From contig CAILKO010000044.1 of assembly GCA_903834835.1 (NCBI GenBank), forward strand, positions 1 through 64,000: a stretch of DNA of 64,000 bases. Reading direction: 5' to 3'. Positions within the stretch are counted from its first letter, which is position 1, and the number at the start of each line of letters is the position of its first letter. This stretch comes from an uncultured Pseudomonadota bacterium (lineage in GTDB: Bacteria; Pseudomonadota; Gammaproteobacteria; Burkholderiales; SG8-39). The position numbers were made by a program, and so were the translations under genes. Shown piece by piece: positions 52,745-61,224 of this stretch. The notes beneath the pieces are model-generated. The model was not told where the DNA came from. It worked only from the letters and a program-made list of their open reading frames with translations, and did no database searches.

Positions 52745-53082
52745 TGCCGGCCGAACCGCTTACAGTCTGGCTGCTCATCGTCGGCGGCGGCGCGGTGGTC
52801 TACCTGACCCGAGCATTCTTCATCCTCCCCGGGCGCAGCCTGCAGCTCTCGCCCGACACGCAGCGCCTGCTGCGCTACGCTCCTGCGGCAGCGCTCATGG
52901 CCATCATCACCCCCGACCTCGGAACGGTGCAGGGCGAGCTCGCGCTGAATGTCGAGAATCTGCGTCTGCTCGCCGGCCTGGCCGGATTCGCGATCGCCGT
53001 CTGGACCCGCAGCGTGCTGTTCACGATCCTGGGCGGCATGCTGGTGCTGAGCGCCTTGCGCTTCCTTGCCGGCGCGCTCTGA
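52744..53082 (+). CDS. azlD: AzlD-family exporter small subunit
   Basis: A 112-residue membrane protein with about four helices and the AzlD/YgaH pattern VVYLTRAFFILPGR, LRYAPAAALMAIITPDL and a C-terminal FTILGGMLVLSALRF. It pairs with AzlC to export branched-chain amino acids such as valine. One base is shared between the azlC stop and this start. Confidence 0.92.
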   Translation: MPAEPLTVWLLIVGGGAVVYLTRAFFILPGRSLQLSPDTQRLLRYAPAAALMAIITPDLGTVQGELALNVENLRLLAGLAGFAIAVWTRSVLFTILGGMLVLSALRFLAGAL

Positions 53083-53167
53083 GACAGCGACGCTCTTTCG
53101 GACAGAACGTCTTCGCGATGCATAATCGCGCTTCGGCACACGTATTCGGGACGCACGGAGAACCAGC

Positions 53168-54022
53168 ATGACACATCGCCTCACACCGGTTCACGCGAGA
53201 CGACGCGCGCTCGGCAGTCTGCTCGGCCTGGGCGTTTCCGCTGCCTTGCCTGCGCTCGCCCAGGAGGGTGTCGATGTCGGCCGACAGTCCGCCTTCACCC
53301 GGCTCGTGCCGGCCGACCAGGTCGAGTCGATGTCGGCGAAGGAGTACTCGCAGCTGCTCGCTCAGGCGCGGGCCCAGAATGCGCTCGCCCCCGAGAACCA
53401 TCCCCAGGCGCGCCGCCTGCGCTATATCGCCGAGCGACTCATCCCGCTCGGCATGAAGTGGAACTCCCGCGCGCGCCAGTGGCGCTGGGAGGTGAACCTG
53501 ATCGGCTCGAAGCAGCTGAATGCCTTCTGCATGCCGGGCGGCAAGATCGTGTTCTTCACCGGGATCCTGCAGGCCCTGCAGCTCGACGACGACGAGGTCG
53601 CCCAGATCATGGGGCACGAAATGGCCCACGCGTTGCGCGAACACGCGCGCGAGCGTCTGGGCAAGACCGCCGCGACGCGGCTCGGGACCAGCGTGATCAG
53701 CGGTCTGCTCGGGCTCGGCTCGACCGGCGACGCGCTCGTGAACATGGGCGGCAAGCTGCTCACGCTCGAATTCAGCCGCGAGGACGAGTCGGAAGCGGAT
53801 CTGATCGGCATGGAACTCGCCGCGCGCGCCGGCTACGAACCTCAGGCCGCCGTGCGCCTCTGGCAGAAGATGGCCCAGGCGAATCGCGGCGCGCCGCCGC
53901 AGTTCCTGTCCACCCATCCGTCCGCCACAACGCGCATACGCGACCTGCAGGCGAATCAGGGGCGCGTCGAACCGCTCTATGCGGCGGCGGCCAAGCCCGG
54001 CCAGCGCTTCGACCGCGGCTGA
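53168..54022 (+). CDS. M48-family metalloprotease, exported
   Basis: A 284-residue zinc protease with a basic signal peptide (cleavage near ALPALAQEG). The zinc site is HEMAH (in QIMGHEMAHALREHARE) with the downstream glutamate in SREDESEADLIGMELAARAGY. PQFLSTHPSATTRIRDLQ is the usual C-terminal mark. This is a LoiP/BepA-like periplasmic quality-control protease without TPR repeats. Its substrate is unknown. Confidence 0.92.
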   Translation: MTHRLTPVHARRRALGSLLGLGVSAALPALAQEGVDVGRQSAFTRLVPADQVESMSAKEYSQLLAQARAQNALAPENHPQARRLRYIAERLIPLGMKWNSRARQWRWEVNLIGSKQLNAFCMPGGKIVFFTGILQALQLDDDEVAQIMGHEMAHALREHARERLGKTAATRLGTSVISGLLGLGSTGDALVNMGGKLLTLEFSREDESEADLIGMELAARAGYEPQAAVRLWQKMAQANRGAPPQFLSTHPSATTRIRDLQANQGRVEPLYAAAAKPGQRFDRG

Positions 54023-54097
54023 GGCCACCGCCCGGGCGCATAGAATTCACCCCCCTCGCGCTACGCGTGACCACCGAGATTTCGCAGGAGCCCCAGC

Positions 54098-54484
54098 ATG
54101 CAAGCCAGCCGCCTCATCCTCGCCGTCGCTGCGACCGCCGCCCTGCTTGCGGCATGCGGCGGCAACACCTCAGGGAGCGGCGTTCCACTGCTGAAGGAGG
54201 CCACGCTCTGGCCGTTCGGCGCGGTAAAGGAGCAGCCGCCGGCACGGCTGCCACCCGGCACCGTCACCTGGCAGTGCCCAGGCAACCTGCGCTTCAACGT
54301 GCGGGACATCGACAGCGGTGCGGTCTGGCTAACCCTGCCCGACCGCAACCTGCGGCTCGACCGCGACCGCGCCAGCAGTGCTGCGCGCTACACGCGGGCG
54401 GGCACCGTCCTCGAATTCGATGCGACCGGCGCGAAACTTCTGGACGGCTCCGCCTCCTACAGCGACTGCAAGCGCGCCGGCTGA
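54098..54484 (+). CDS. MliC-like lipoprotein, inhibitor of c-type lysozyme
   Basis: A 128-residue lipoprotein: signal with lipobox LLAAC (Cys20), a short linker, then a compact domain with WQCPGNLRFNVR, AVWLTLPDRNLRL and SSAARYTRAGTVLEF, closing with YSDC. The conserved S-x-A-R-Y segment and paired cysteines are the MliC/PliC pattern (usually SASGARY). Family members bind and inhibit lysozyme at the outer membrane. The match is visible but divergent. CAGGAGCCCCAGC precedes the ATG. Confidence 0.7.
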   Translation: MQASRLILAVAATAALLAACGGNTSGSGVPLLKEATLWPFGAVKEQPPARLPPGTVTWQCPGNLRFNVRDIDSGAVWLTLPDRNLRLDRDRASSAARYTRAGTVLEFDATGAKLLDGSASYSDCKRAG

Positions 54485-54595
54485 GGCCCGCGCCCGACCG
54501 ACAGCAGGACACACCCCTGGTGTATGCTCGCCGCGCATCGGCGGGCGCCTGATCCGGCCCGCTTCCATGACGTCAAAAAGAAGAGGGAGAAGCGC

Positions 54596-54994
54596 ATGAA
54601 GGCAGGCAAAGGGAAAAAACAGGACGCGAAGGTGATCGGCGCGGACAAGCTGCTGAAGCAGATCATGCGCGAGCGCGGGCATGTTCGCCCCTGGCACAAG
54701 CTCATGGCGCGCGAAGACGCACGCTTCCTGGCAGGCCACGAGGAGATGATGGCCGCCGCCCGCTCGCCGAAATCGCCGCTGCCACGCAAGGTGCAGGAAC
54801 TCATCCTGTTCTCCACCGCAGTTGCGATGGATGCACACCCCGACACGGTGGCCTCCCACGTCCAGGCCGCGCGCGAAGCGGGCGCCACTGACGCGGAACT
54901 GCTCGCCGCAGTGCAACTCCTCATCGTGGTGCGCTATTCGAAGCCGATGCGTGTCGGGGTCAGCGCGATTCTGGACAGCGCAAAGAAGAAGTAG
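54596..54994 (+). CDS. Carboxymuconolactone-decarboxylase (AhpD-fold) family protein
   Basis: A 132-residue small helical protein. LPRKVQELILFSTAVAMDAHPDTVASHVQAAREAGATDAEL carries the CMD core in residues ~62-105, with HVQAA in place of the usual active His. There is no CxxC, so it is not a peroxidase-coupled AhpD. A Lys-rich start (KAGKGKKQDAK) precedes it. AGAGGGAGAAGCGC is the ribosome site for ATG 54596. Ring-cleavage or isomerase roles are possible only by family analogy. Confidence 0.8.
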   Translation: MKAGKGKKQDAKVIGADKLLKQIMRERGHVRPWHKLMAREDARFLAGHEEMMAAARSPKSPLPRKVQELILFSTAVAMDAHPDTVASHVQAAREAGATDAELLAAVQLLIVVRYSKPMRVGVSAILDSAKKK

Positions 54995-55040
54995 CCGCCC
55001 TCTCCAGGGAGCCGGCCTGCGCTGCCGGCGTGGACCTCGT

Positions 55041-55763
55041 CTACGCCGGTTTGTGCCGCTGCATGAACGCGCGCATCTTCACGATCGCCGCGTCGCGCGC
55101 GGCGCCCTCCTCCCAGTCTTTCAGGTCCTCGACGTTCTGCGTGAGCTCGACGATCAATGCGGAAACATCGGCCGGGTGGTAGGGGTCGTTGCCGCGCATG
55201 ACCATCACCGGTATCGTCGAATCGCGCACGAAATCACGCGTCACCGACCACACGAAGTCCGGGGTGTAGAGGTTCAGCGCGAACTGACGGATGAGCTCCG
55301 GTGTGACCTCGGGGTGGTTCTTCAGCCCGTTGGCCCATTTTTCGAAATAGATGGACGGACCGGGAAACGGCCCCATGCGACCGCTAGGCTGGATCATGAC
55401 AGCCGCGGAGACACGCGCCGGCTGCGCCTGCATCAGGCTGAAGCACATCGGCGCGCCGATGCACTGCCCCACCACATGGCAGCGTGCTATCCCCAGATGG
55501 TCGAGCAGCGCGATATGGTCCCGCGTGTAGTGTTCCCAGCTGTCCTGCATCGTCATCGGTGCGAACGACGCCCCGGCATTGCGCTGGTCCATCGCAATGA
55601 TGCGGAACTCGTCGGCGAATTCGGTGATCGGATTGATCTGGGCCAGTTTGCTCCAGGCGAGGATGCTGGAATTCAGCGAGCCCGGCGCAAACAGCAGCAC
55701 CGGGTATCCGGAGCCGTACTCTTCGTAGTGAATCGTGACATCTGCGTAGTTCATGTACGGCAT
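55041..55763 (-). CDS. Alpha/beta hydrolase with cysteine at the nucleophile elbow
   Basis: A 240-residue hydrolase fold. LLFAPGSLNSS forms the oxyanion loop, AMDQRNAGAS the lid strand, and the elbow reads VGQCIGAPMC, giving G-x-C-x-G instead of G-x-S-x-G. The acid is in VMVMRGNDPYHPADVS. A His near the C-terminus (FMQRHKPA) may complete the triad. Cys nucleophiles occur in dienelactone hydrolase and some thioesterase-like relatives. It lies downstream of a VOC-family glyoxalase gene. Confidence 0.85.
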   Translation of the reverse strand: MPYMNYADVTIHYEEYGSGYPVLLFAPGSLNSSILAWSKLAQINPITEFADEFRIIAMDQRNAGASFAPMTMQDSWEHYTRDHIALLDHLGIARCHVVGQCIGAPMCFSLMQAQPARVSAAVMIQPSGRMGPFPGPSIYFEKWANGLKNHPEVTPELIRQFALNLYTPDFVWSVTRDFVRDSTIPVMVMRGNDPYHPADVSALIVELTQNVEDLKDWEEGAARDAAIVKMRAFMQRHKPA

Positions 55764-55902
55764 GGGGACCTCGGCGTGTGGCCGTCACCGGCGGAACGGC
55801 GTATTTCCTGCTCTGCGATTTGCAGGGGCGGCGAGATTAGCGTGAAGCATCCGGTCAGACAACTTCGAAACGACGCCGCAGCCTGCAAGTCGCAATCCAG
55901 CC

Positions 55903-56346
55903 TCAGGTAACGCGTACCGGAGGACCGGTGCGCGTGTGACGCTCTGTGAGTTCCAGTACGTAGCCGTCGGCGTCTTCGATGAACGCGACGAGGTCCGGCC
56001 CGCCCGGACGCAACGGAGCAGGATCCTGCAGGAACTTCACGCCAGCTGCCCTGAGCGTGGCACACAGCGCGCCCATGTCGGAGACGTAGATCGCAAGATG
56101 TCCGGTCCAGGGCCTGGCGTGCCCATCCGTTTCGGACTGAACGAGTTCGATACCGAAATTTTCGTCATCGCTGCCGTAGCCGACATAGGTGGTTCGGGGA
56201 CTCAGCTCCGACGCGGCACGCTCGCGCTGCACATCCATGCCGAAAAATCGCGTGTAGAAGGCCACGCTGCGATCCACATCCTTCACCGCCAGCATGGCAT
56301 GGCGCATGCGAAAGCTGATACCCCTATAGGTCTTGGTCCCCGACAT
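55903..56346 (-). CDS. VOC-family protein, glyoxalase I-like
   Basis: A 147-residue paired beta-alpha-beta-beta-beta protein. MRHAMLAVKDVDRSVAFYTRFFGM opens the first module. Metal ligands in the glyoxalase I order appear as His (RHAML), Glu (FGIELVQ), His (TGHLAIYV) and Glu (VLELTER). It would isomerise the methylglyoxal-glutathione hemithioacetal or a related substrate. The ATG at 56346 follows GGAGGGGCGGC. A hairpin at 56394 separates it from amidohydrolase copy 3. Confidence 0.88.
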   Translation of the reverse strand: MSGTKTYRGISFRMRHAMLAVKDVDRSVAFYTRFFGMDVQRERAASELSPRTTYVGYGSDDENFGIELVQSETDGHARPWTGHLAIYVSDMGALCATLRAAGVKFLQDPAPLRPGGPDLVAFIEDADGYVLELTERHTRTGPPVRVT

Positions 56347-56393
56347 GCCGCCCCTCCGATCTCCGTGCAGGAACGAAATCAGCCCCTGAAAGC

Positions 56394-56419
56394 AGACCGG
56401 CGGCTGAAGCCGCCGGTCT
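56394..56419 (-). terminator. Intrinsic terminator candidate after amidohydrolase copy 3
   Basis: Eleven-bp arms 56394-56404 and 56409-56419 enclose TGAA. On the minus strand only a short T-run follows, so termination may be moderate. It lies 36 bp after the amidohydrolase stop. Confidence 0.6.
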
Positions 56420-56455
56420 CTGAACGCAACCCTGACCCGCGCTACCGGGTAGCCA

Positions 56456-57523
56456 CTACTGAATGCCGTAGAGCCTTGCGGGATTGTCTTCGAGCATCTT
56501 GCGCACGACGGTCTTGCCGAGATCACCGGATTCGCCGCGTTTCTTGATCTTGTCGAGCGCGTTGATCTCGGCAGTCATGTCGGCATGGGTATAGTCCGAG
56601 CCGATCACGAGACAGTCTTCGAGACCCAGTTTCAGCAGATAGGGAATGTCCTCGTGCGTCTGGCAGGCCACGTAGAAACGCGATTCGCGGAACAGGTCGT
56701 CGCTGAACTTGAAAGTCGAAAACCAGGCCATGCGCTCGTGGCGCGACTTCAGCTCGGACATCACATACGGCACCCACATTGCACCGGCCTCGATGAAACC
56801 GATGCGCAGGTCCGGAAAGCGCGTGGGGGTGTTCTTCATGACGAGCTGGTTGCAGGCATCAAGCAGCGGCAGGGTCTTGAACCAGAACCCGTTCGCCACC
56901 GGCAGGATGTCGCTTACGTTTGGATCGCCTGAGCCGAGGTGCATGCAGACTGCAAGGTTGGCGTCGCTCGCTGCCTTGTAAAGCGGATCGAAGTACTCGT
57001 CGCCCGCCTGGCGCAGGCCGGCCTCGATGCCGCGTTTGAAGAGGCCGCAGGCGCCGTTGTCGCGCGCAAACTTGATCTCCGCGAGCGTGGCGTTCATGTC
57101 CAGCGTCGGCAGCACCGCGAGCCAGCGTATGCGCCCCTTCGCCTCCTTGCACTTGTCAGCGAGCCAGCGGTTGTAGGACCGGCAGAGCGCGGCCTCGACT
57201 TCCGGCTTGCCGCTCGGCTGCGAGAGAAAGAGCGTCGGGTAGAGCGTGTGGACGTCTACCCCGAGTTCGTCCATGTGCTTGATGCGCGCGGACATGCTTT
57301 TCAGCTCGCGCGTCTCCTGCGTGGTACCCGTGCGCTTGTCATCGCGGAACCTGCGCACCACGAGCGCCCCGTCGATCAGCCAGTAGCGGTGGTAGCCGGC
57401 CGCGAGCGCCTTGCCCTCCACGCCCTGCACGGTCACGGGCATGTATTTCTTCTCGGACTCTGCGAGATAGGCCCAGGTATCCTCGTTCTCGTCTACGTGG
57501 GTGTCTGCGTCGATGACTGCCAT
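56456..57523 (-). CDS. Amidohydrolase family protein (COG2159 type), copy 3
   Basis: A 355-residue metal-dependent TIM barrel. The metal-site pattern is VIDADTHVDENEDTW, CMHLGSGD and IGSDYTHAD, the same layout as copy 2 at 40869. The shared words LCRSYNRWLADK and YPTLFLS indicate a recent common ancestor of these two. The ATG at 57523 follows AGGAGGAGCC. Substrate unknown. It is followed by a terminator hairpin and a glyoxalase-like gene. Confidence 0.9.
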   Translation of the reverse strand: MAVIDADTHVDENEDTWAYLAESEKKYMPVTVQGVEGKALAAGYHRYWLIDGALVVRRFRDDKRTGTTQETRELKSMSARIKHMDELGVDVHTLYPTLFLSQPSGKPEVEAALCRSYNRWLADKCKEAKGRIRWLAVLPTLDMNATLAEIKFARDNGACGLFKRGIEAGLRQAGDEYFDPLYKAASDANLAVCMHLGSGDPNVSDILPVANGFWFKTLPLLDACNQLVMKNTPTRFPDLRIGFIEAGAMWVPYVMSELKSRHERMAWFSTFKFSDDLFRESRFYVACQTHEDIPYLLKLGLEDCLVIGSDYTHADMTAEINALDKIKKRGESGDLGKTVVRKMLEDNPARLYGIQ

Positions 57524-57623
57524 GGCTCCTCCTGCGACGTTTGCGTGTATGCCAACCCGTGGCAGATTAGCCCCGGGCACACCCCGCGTCGAGCGCGATT
57601 TCGCATCCCGGCCGTCTGTGCAC

Positions 57624-58613
57624 TCAGCCGCCGGGCGCCTTGCGCGTACGCTCGAGCACGGTCATCGCGGTGGCGACAGCACCCGAGATGTCGGCGGCAT
57701 TTGCGGGAACAATCAGCGTATTCGAGCTGCGCGCCAGATTGGCGAAAGCCGCGATGTATTCCTGCGCCACCTTCAGGTTGGCAGCATCCATCCCGCCCGT
57801 ATCGGAAATCGCCGCGCCAACGGCCCTCACTGCGGCCGCATTCGCCTCTGCGATCATGCGCAGCGCGCTCGCTTCACCCTCGGCGCGGTTCATCGCGGCC
57901 TGCTTCTCGCCCTCGGATTCGAGGACAGCCGCCTGACGCTTGCCGTCAGCGATATTGATTTCCTGCTGGCGTTCGCCCTCGGATTTCGCGATCAGCGCGC
58001 GTTTCTCGCGCTCGGCGGTAATCTGCTGCTGCATCGAACGCAGGATGGACTCCGGGGGCGTCAGGCTCTTGATCTCATAGCGCAGCACCTTGATGCCCCA
58101 GTTGCGCCCGGCTTCGTCGAGTGATGCGACGATCTGGCGGTTGATCTCGTCGCGCGATTCGAAGGTCTTGTCCAGCTCCATCTTGCCGATCTCCGAGCGC
58201 AGTGTCGTCTGGGCAAGCTGCGAGATCGCGGCAATGTAATTGGACGAGCCATAGGATGCGAGCCGCGCATCAGTGACCTGGTAATACAGGATGCCGTCCA
58301 CGCCGAGCTGGGTGTTGTCCCGGGTGATGCAGACCTGCTCGGGTACATCAAGCGGCACCTCCTTCAGCGAATGCGTATAGGCGATGCGATCGAGAAAGGG
58401 GATGATGAGATTCAGTCCTGGCTCAAGCACGCGGTAAAAGCGCCCCAACCGCTCGACCACCACGGCGTACTGCTGGGGCACGATGCGTATGCCTTCCGCC
58501 GCAAACGCGACGATCAGCGCGAGCAGCAGCACCAGAAACCAGTACCCTTGCGTCGCGGGAATCATGTAGGAGGCGATCGATACCGCAATCGCAATCAGCA
58601 GTTTGACGATCAT
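57624..58613 (-). CDS. SPFH/band-7 protein (slipin/QmcA-like)
   Basis: A 329-residue membrane-scaffold protein. Two N-terminal hydrophobic stretches (~1-40) are followed by the band-7 domain (IRIVPQQYAVVVERLGRFYRVLEPGLN) and a coiled coil rich in Ala/Glu (residues ~190-280). Such proteins form membrane-attached oligomers organising lipid domains and proteases. It is downstream of an NfeD gene, the classic pairing. The ATG at 58613 follows GAGAGGAACG. Confidence 0.93.
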   Translation of the reverse strand: MIVKLLIAIAVSIASYMIPATQGYWFLVLLLALIVAFAAEGIRIVPQQYAVVVERLGRFYRVLEPGLNLIIPFLDRIAYTHSLKEVPLDVPEQVCITRDNTQLGVDGILYYQVTDARLASYGSSNYIAAISQLAQTTLRSEIGKMELDKTFESRDEINRQIVASLDEAGRNWGIKVLRYEIKSLTPPESILRSMQQQITAEREKRALIAKSEGERQQEINIADGKRQAAVLESEGEKQAAMNRAEGEASALRMIAEANAAAVRAVGAAISDTGGMDAANLKVAQEYIAAFANLARSSNTLIVPANAADISGAVATAMTVLERTRKAPGG

Positions 58614-58657
58614 TCGTGCGTTCCTCTCGTGGTGCCGACGGCCGAAAATCGGCCTGG

Positions 58658-59083
58658 TCAGACAGGTAAGCGGGTGCTGACTTCCAGCGTGTTCCCTGTG
58701 GTGGCGCGCACGTAGACCGTGGCACCCGGATTGACGTTTTCCTCGGGTCCGAGACGCGCCTCCCAGCTCGCACCCCGGTAGCGCACCCTCGCACGCCCGG
58801 CGGGGCGGTCGACCCATTGCTCGAAACTCGCAGGCTGGCCCGCGTCGATGGAAGTCATCTGCTGCGCCGAATTCCGGACGCGATACAGATGGACGCCGTA
58901 GGCCCCCACGGCGCCGAGCACGCTCGCGACGATGCACTGCAGCACCAATCCCTGGCCCGACCAGGCTGCGACCGCCGCACCGAACGCACCGACCGCGAGT
59001 ACGAGGAGGTAGAAGGTGCCGCTCAGCATCTCGACGATGACGAGCACGAGCCCGCCGATCGCCCAGGCTAGCGCCGGATCCAT
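58658..59083 (-). CDS. NfeD-family membrane protein
   Basis: A 141-residue protein with about three transmembrane helices (ALAWAIGGLVLVIVEML, then FYLLVLAVGAFGAAVAAW) and a C-terminal OB-fold of NfeD type (RPAGRARVRYRGASWEARL, ATVYVRATTGNTLEV). It partners the slipin gene 44 bp downstream. Short NfeD proteins lack the serine-protease domain of the long form. Confidence 0.9.
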   Translation of the reverse strand: MDPALAWAIGGLVLVIVEMLSGTFYLLVLAVGAFGAAVAAWSGQGLVLQCIVASVLGAVGAYGVHLYRVRNSAQQMTSIDAGQPASFEQWVDRPAGRARVRYRGASWEARLGPEENVNPGATVYVRATTGNTLEVSTRLPV

Positions 59084-59125
59084 GCGCCGCCCTTTTCCGC
59101 TGCCGGCAAGCAAGTCGACATTCGA

Positions 59126-60247
59126 TTATTCCTTGGGCTTTACGATTTCGATCTTCGCAGCGCGGGCGAGTTCCCGGTGTATGCGTGCGACCCGTTCGAT
59201 CTCGCCACGTGCCGGGAAGCGCTCGTAGAAGCCCTCGTCCCTGAACTGCTTCAGCATCTCCTTCCAGGGTGCGAGCCGCGCCTGCCAGCGCTCCGCGCGC
59301 CCCTGCTCGGGATCCGCGTCCTCGCGCGCGAGGTCAGCGCAGACGCGCACGAGCGCTTTCAGCGTGACGGCCTTGGTCACCATATAGCCGTCCTTCCCCC
59401 ATGCATCGCGCAGCACTTCCCGCGTGGCGACCAGGAAGTCGCGGACGATCGCATAGTGGCGGGGCACCTCCTTGCTGCTGCCTCCGGCGAGCTGGATACT
59501 GCGCCAGTGGCCGCGTACCCAGCGGTGCAGTTCGTTGAACAGTTCCGCCTGCAGGATCCATTTTTCTCGCAGCGCCCGCGTGCCGAGACGGTTGATCCGG
59601 TAGCGCAGCGGACTGTCGTTTTCGCCATACAACCGCTCCACAAGCCGCGCCGCAAACTTGCGGTCCGGCGCGGCAAAGGACACCCGGTCGTAGAGATCCA
59701 CGAGGTGGCTCTTGTTGATGCGGGTCGGCGTGGAGTTGATGATCACGAACATCTCGGTCGCGAAATCCTCGCTGCGGCCGTCGAAGATGATGCAGGGCAC
59801 GTTGATCGTGCTCGCTTCATGCGGGCGATCCTTCAGATAGAAATGCAGCGCCGCAAGACGATGCTGGCCGTCGATGATCAGAAACTTGGAAGATGGCTCC
59901 GATACGGTGCCGATTCCGCCCTCGCCCGAGGAGCGAAAATTCAGGCGCTCATTGGTAAAGAGCAGGACCGTGCCGGGAATAGGCGGTTGCGCGACCGCCG
60001 TTTCGTAGAAATTTCGCAGCTGCTTCACCTTGCCGTGCGACATGGTCCGCTGGAAGGCCTGATCCGCCCGTTCGATGCGCGAAATGAACTGACCGACATC
60101 GTCGTTCAGCGGCATCTTGTCCGGGTTGATCTGTTCCCCGTCGCCATAGAAACGGCTGATGAAACGGACCTTGCTGATCAACTCGCGGGCCGGGTAGCTC
60201 ACGAAGTAAAAGATGCCGTCTTTTTGTCTTATTTGCGTTGCGTGCAT
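59126..60247 (-). CDS. Stand-alone DGQHR-domain protein (DndB-like)
   Basis: A 373-residue protein with the signature FLIIDGQHRLAALHFYL near residue 120 and FVIINSTPTRINKSHLVDL about 50 residues later, the markers of the DGQHR family. DndB, the best known member, regulates phosphorothioate DNA modification, and other members occur in modification-based defence loci. No dnd, dpd or nuclease gene is in this window. The start at 60247 is 6 bp after GGGGGAG, while the ATG at 60253 abuts it. Function here unknown. Confidence 0.85.
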   Translation of the reverse strand: MHATQIRQKDGIFYFVSYPARELISKVRFISRFYGDGEQINPDKMPLNDDVGQFISRIERADQAFQRTMSHGKVKQLRNFYETAVAQPPIPGTVLLFTNERLNFRSSGEGGIGTVSEPSSKFLIIDGQHRLAALHFYLKDRPHEASTINVPCIIFDGRSEDFATEMFVIINSTPTRINKSHLVDLYDRVSFAAPDRKFAARLVERLYGENDSPLRYRINRLGTRALREKWILQAELFNELHRWVRGHWRSIQLAGGSSKEVPRHYAIVRDFLVATREVLRDAWGKDGYMVTKAVTLKALVRVCADLAREDADPEQGRAERWQARLAPWKEMLKQFRDEGFYERFPARGEIERVARIHRELARAAKIEIVKPKE

Positions 60248-60398
60248 TGCCATCTCCCCCGATTGATCCCTTTTTAGCTGGAACTTCCGTTGCCGGAACC
60301 TCTCGCCTCGAAATCACACCTGGCGCCGGAACCGCGCCGCCCGCTACGCCCGGCCGGAGCCGGGACGACAGGACTATAACCGAGCAATGCCCGGCCGG

Positions 60399-61223
60399 CT
60401 AAGGCCGGATCGAGCCCGGACGGCCCGACCCGGCCCGCATCGGGCATACCGGGACGGCCACGGCATCGGACACGACTCGCGTGGCGGGCTCCTGCGCGAA
60501 GGCAAGCACGCTCTGCCCGGAGCCCCCCGCTCCAGCGCGAAGGTCCACCTCCAGCCGGGCGCCGGGCCCGGGACGGAGCGGGCCCTGCCAGGCATCGAGT
60601 TCATGAATGAAGCCGCCGCCCCCGAGAGATCGCGTGCGCGCCAAACCGACGAAGAATTCCATTCCAGCGGCTCCGGACCCCGCACCCCCGGCGGCTTCCA
60701 CGCCGACTCGCAAGGTTCGCGGCAGTGTGGTCTCAAGCGATCCTGACACGATTTCGAGCTTCAGCCCCGGAGCACGCCCGGTGTTCGCCACCGACTCGGC
60801 GGCAACCCGCCGCTCGAGCGCCTGCTCGCCGGTTCCGCCAGCGGGCACTTCAGACCCCTGCAGCAGCAGGTTCGGGCGCTTCGGCGCGACGGGAAAGCCG
60901 AGACGTGCGCGCCGGTGCTCCCGGATGGCGCGTTGCCGCCGGGCATAGGCCGCGTCCTCGCCGGTTTCAAGGGGCAGGTCCGATATCAGCACAGCGATCA
61001 ACCCGGGCTGCAGACGCGCAATGGACTCCAGTCTGCGCACGGCGTCGGCGCAGTCAGGGCATCCCTCGGCCACATAGAGCTCCGCCAGTATCGCTCGCCC
61101 GCGGGTGGCTGCAATCGAGCAGTCGGCCGCCGGTACCGATTCGGCCCCGTATGCAAGCTGACTGCCAGGCAATGCCGCCAGGGCGGCGGCGCAGGCGAAC
61201 ACCGCAGCCCGGCGGGAAACCAC
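60399..61223 (-). CDS. DUF1223-like exported thioredoxin-fold protein
   Basis: A 274-residue protein with an N-terminal signal (RRAAVFACAAALAALPG). A thioredoxin-like start follows: ILAELYVAEGCPDCADAVRRLE, with a CxxC pair, as in DUF1223 proteins (ELFTSEGCSSCPPAD). The later half has a beta-rich GSLETTLPRTLRVGVEA region. Function unestablished. The start is GTG at 61223 immediately after the GlrR-like stop, with no separate ribosome site, so coupled translation is likely. Confidence 0.75.
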   Translation of the reverse strand: MVSRRAAVFACAAALAALPGSQLAYGAESVPAADCSIAATRGRAILAELYVAEGCPDCADAVRRLESIARLQPGLIAVLISDLPLETGEDAAYARRQRAIREHRRARLGFPVAPKRPNLLLQGSEVPAGGTGEQALERRVAAESVANTGRAPGLKLEIVSGSLETTLPRTLRVGVEAAGGAGSGAAGMEFFVGLARTRSLGGGGFIHELDAWQGPLRPGPGARLEVDLRAGAGGSGQSVLAFAQEPATRVVSDAVAVPVCPMRAGSGRPGSIRP

Positions 61224-61224
61224 G

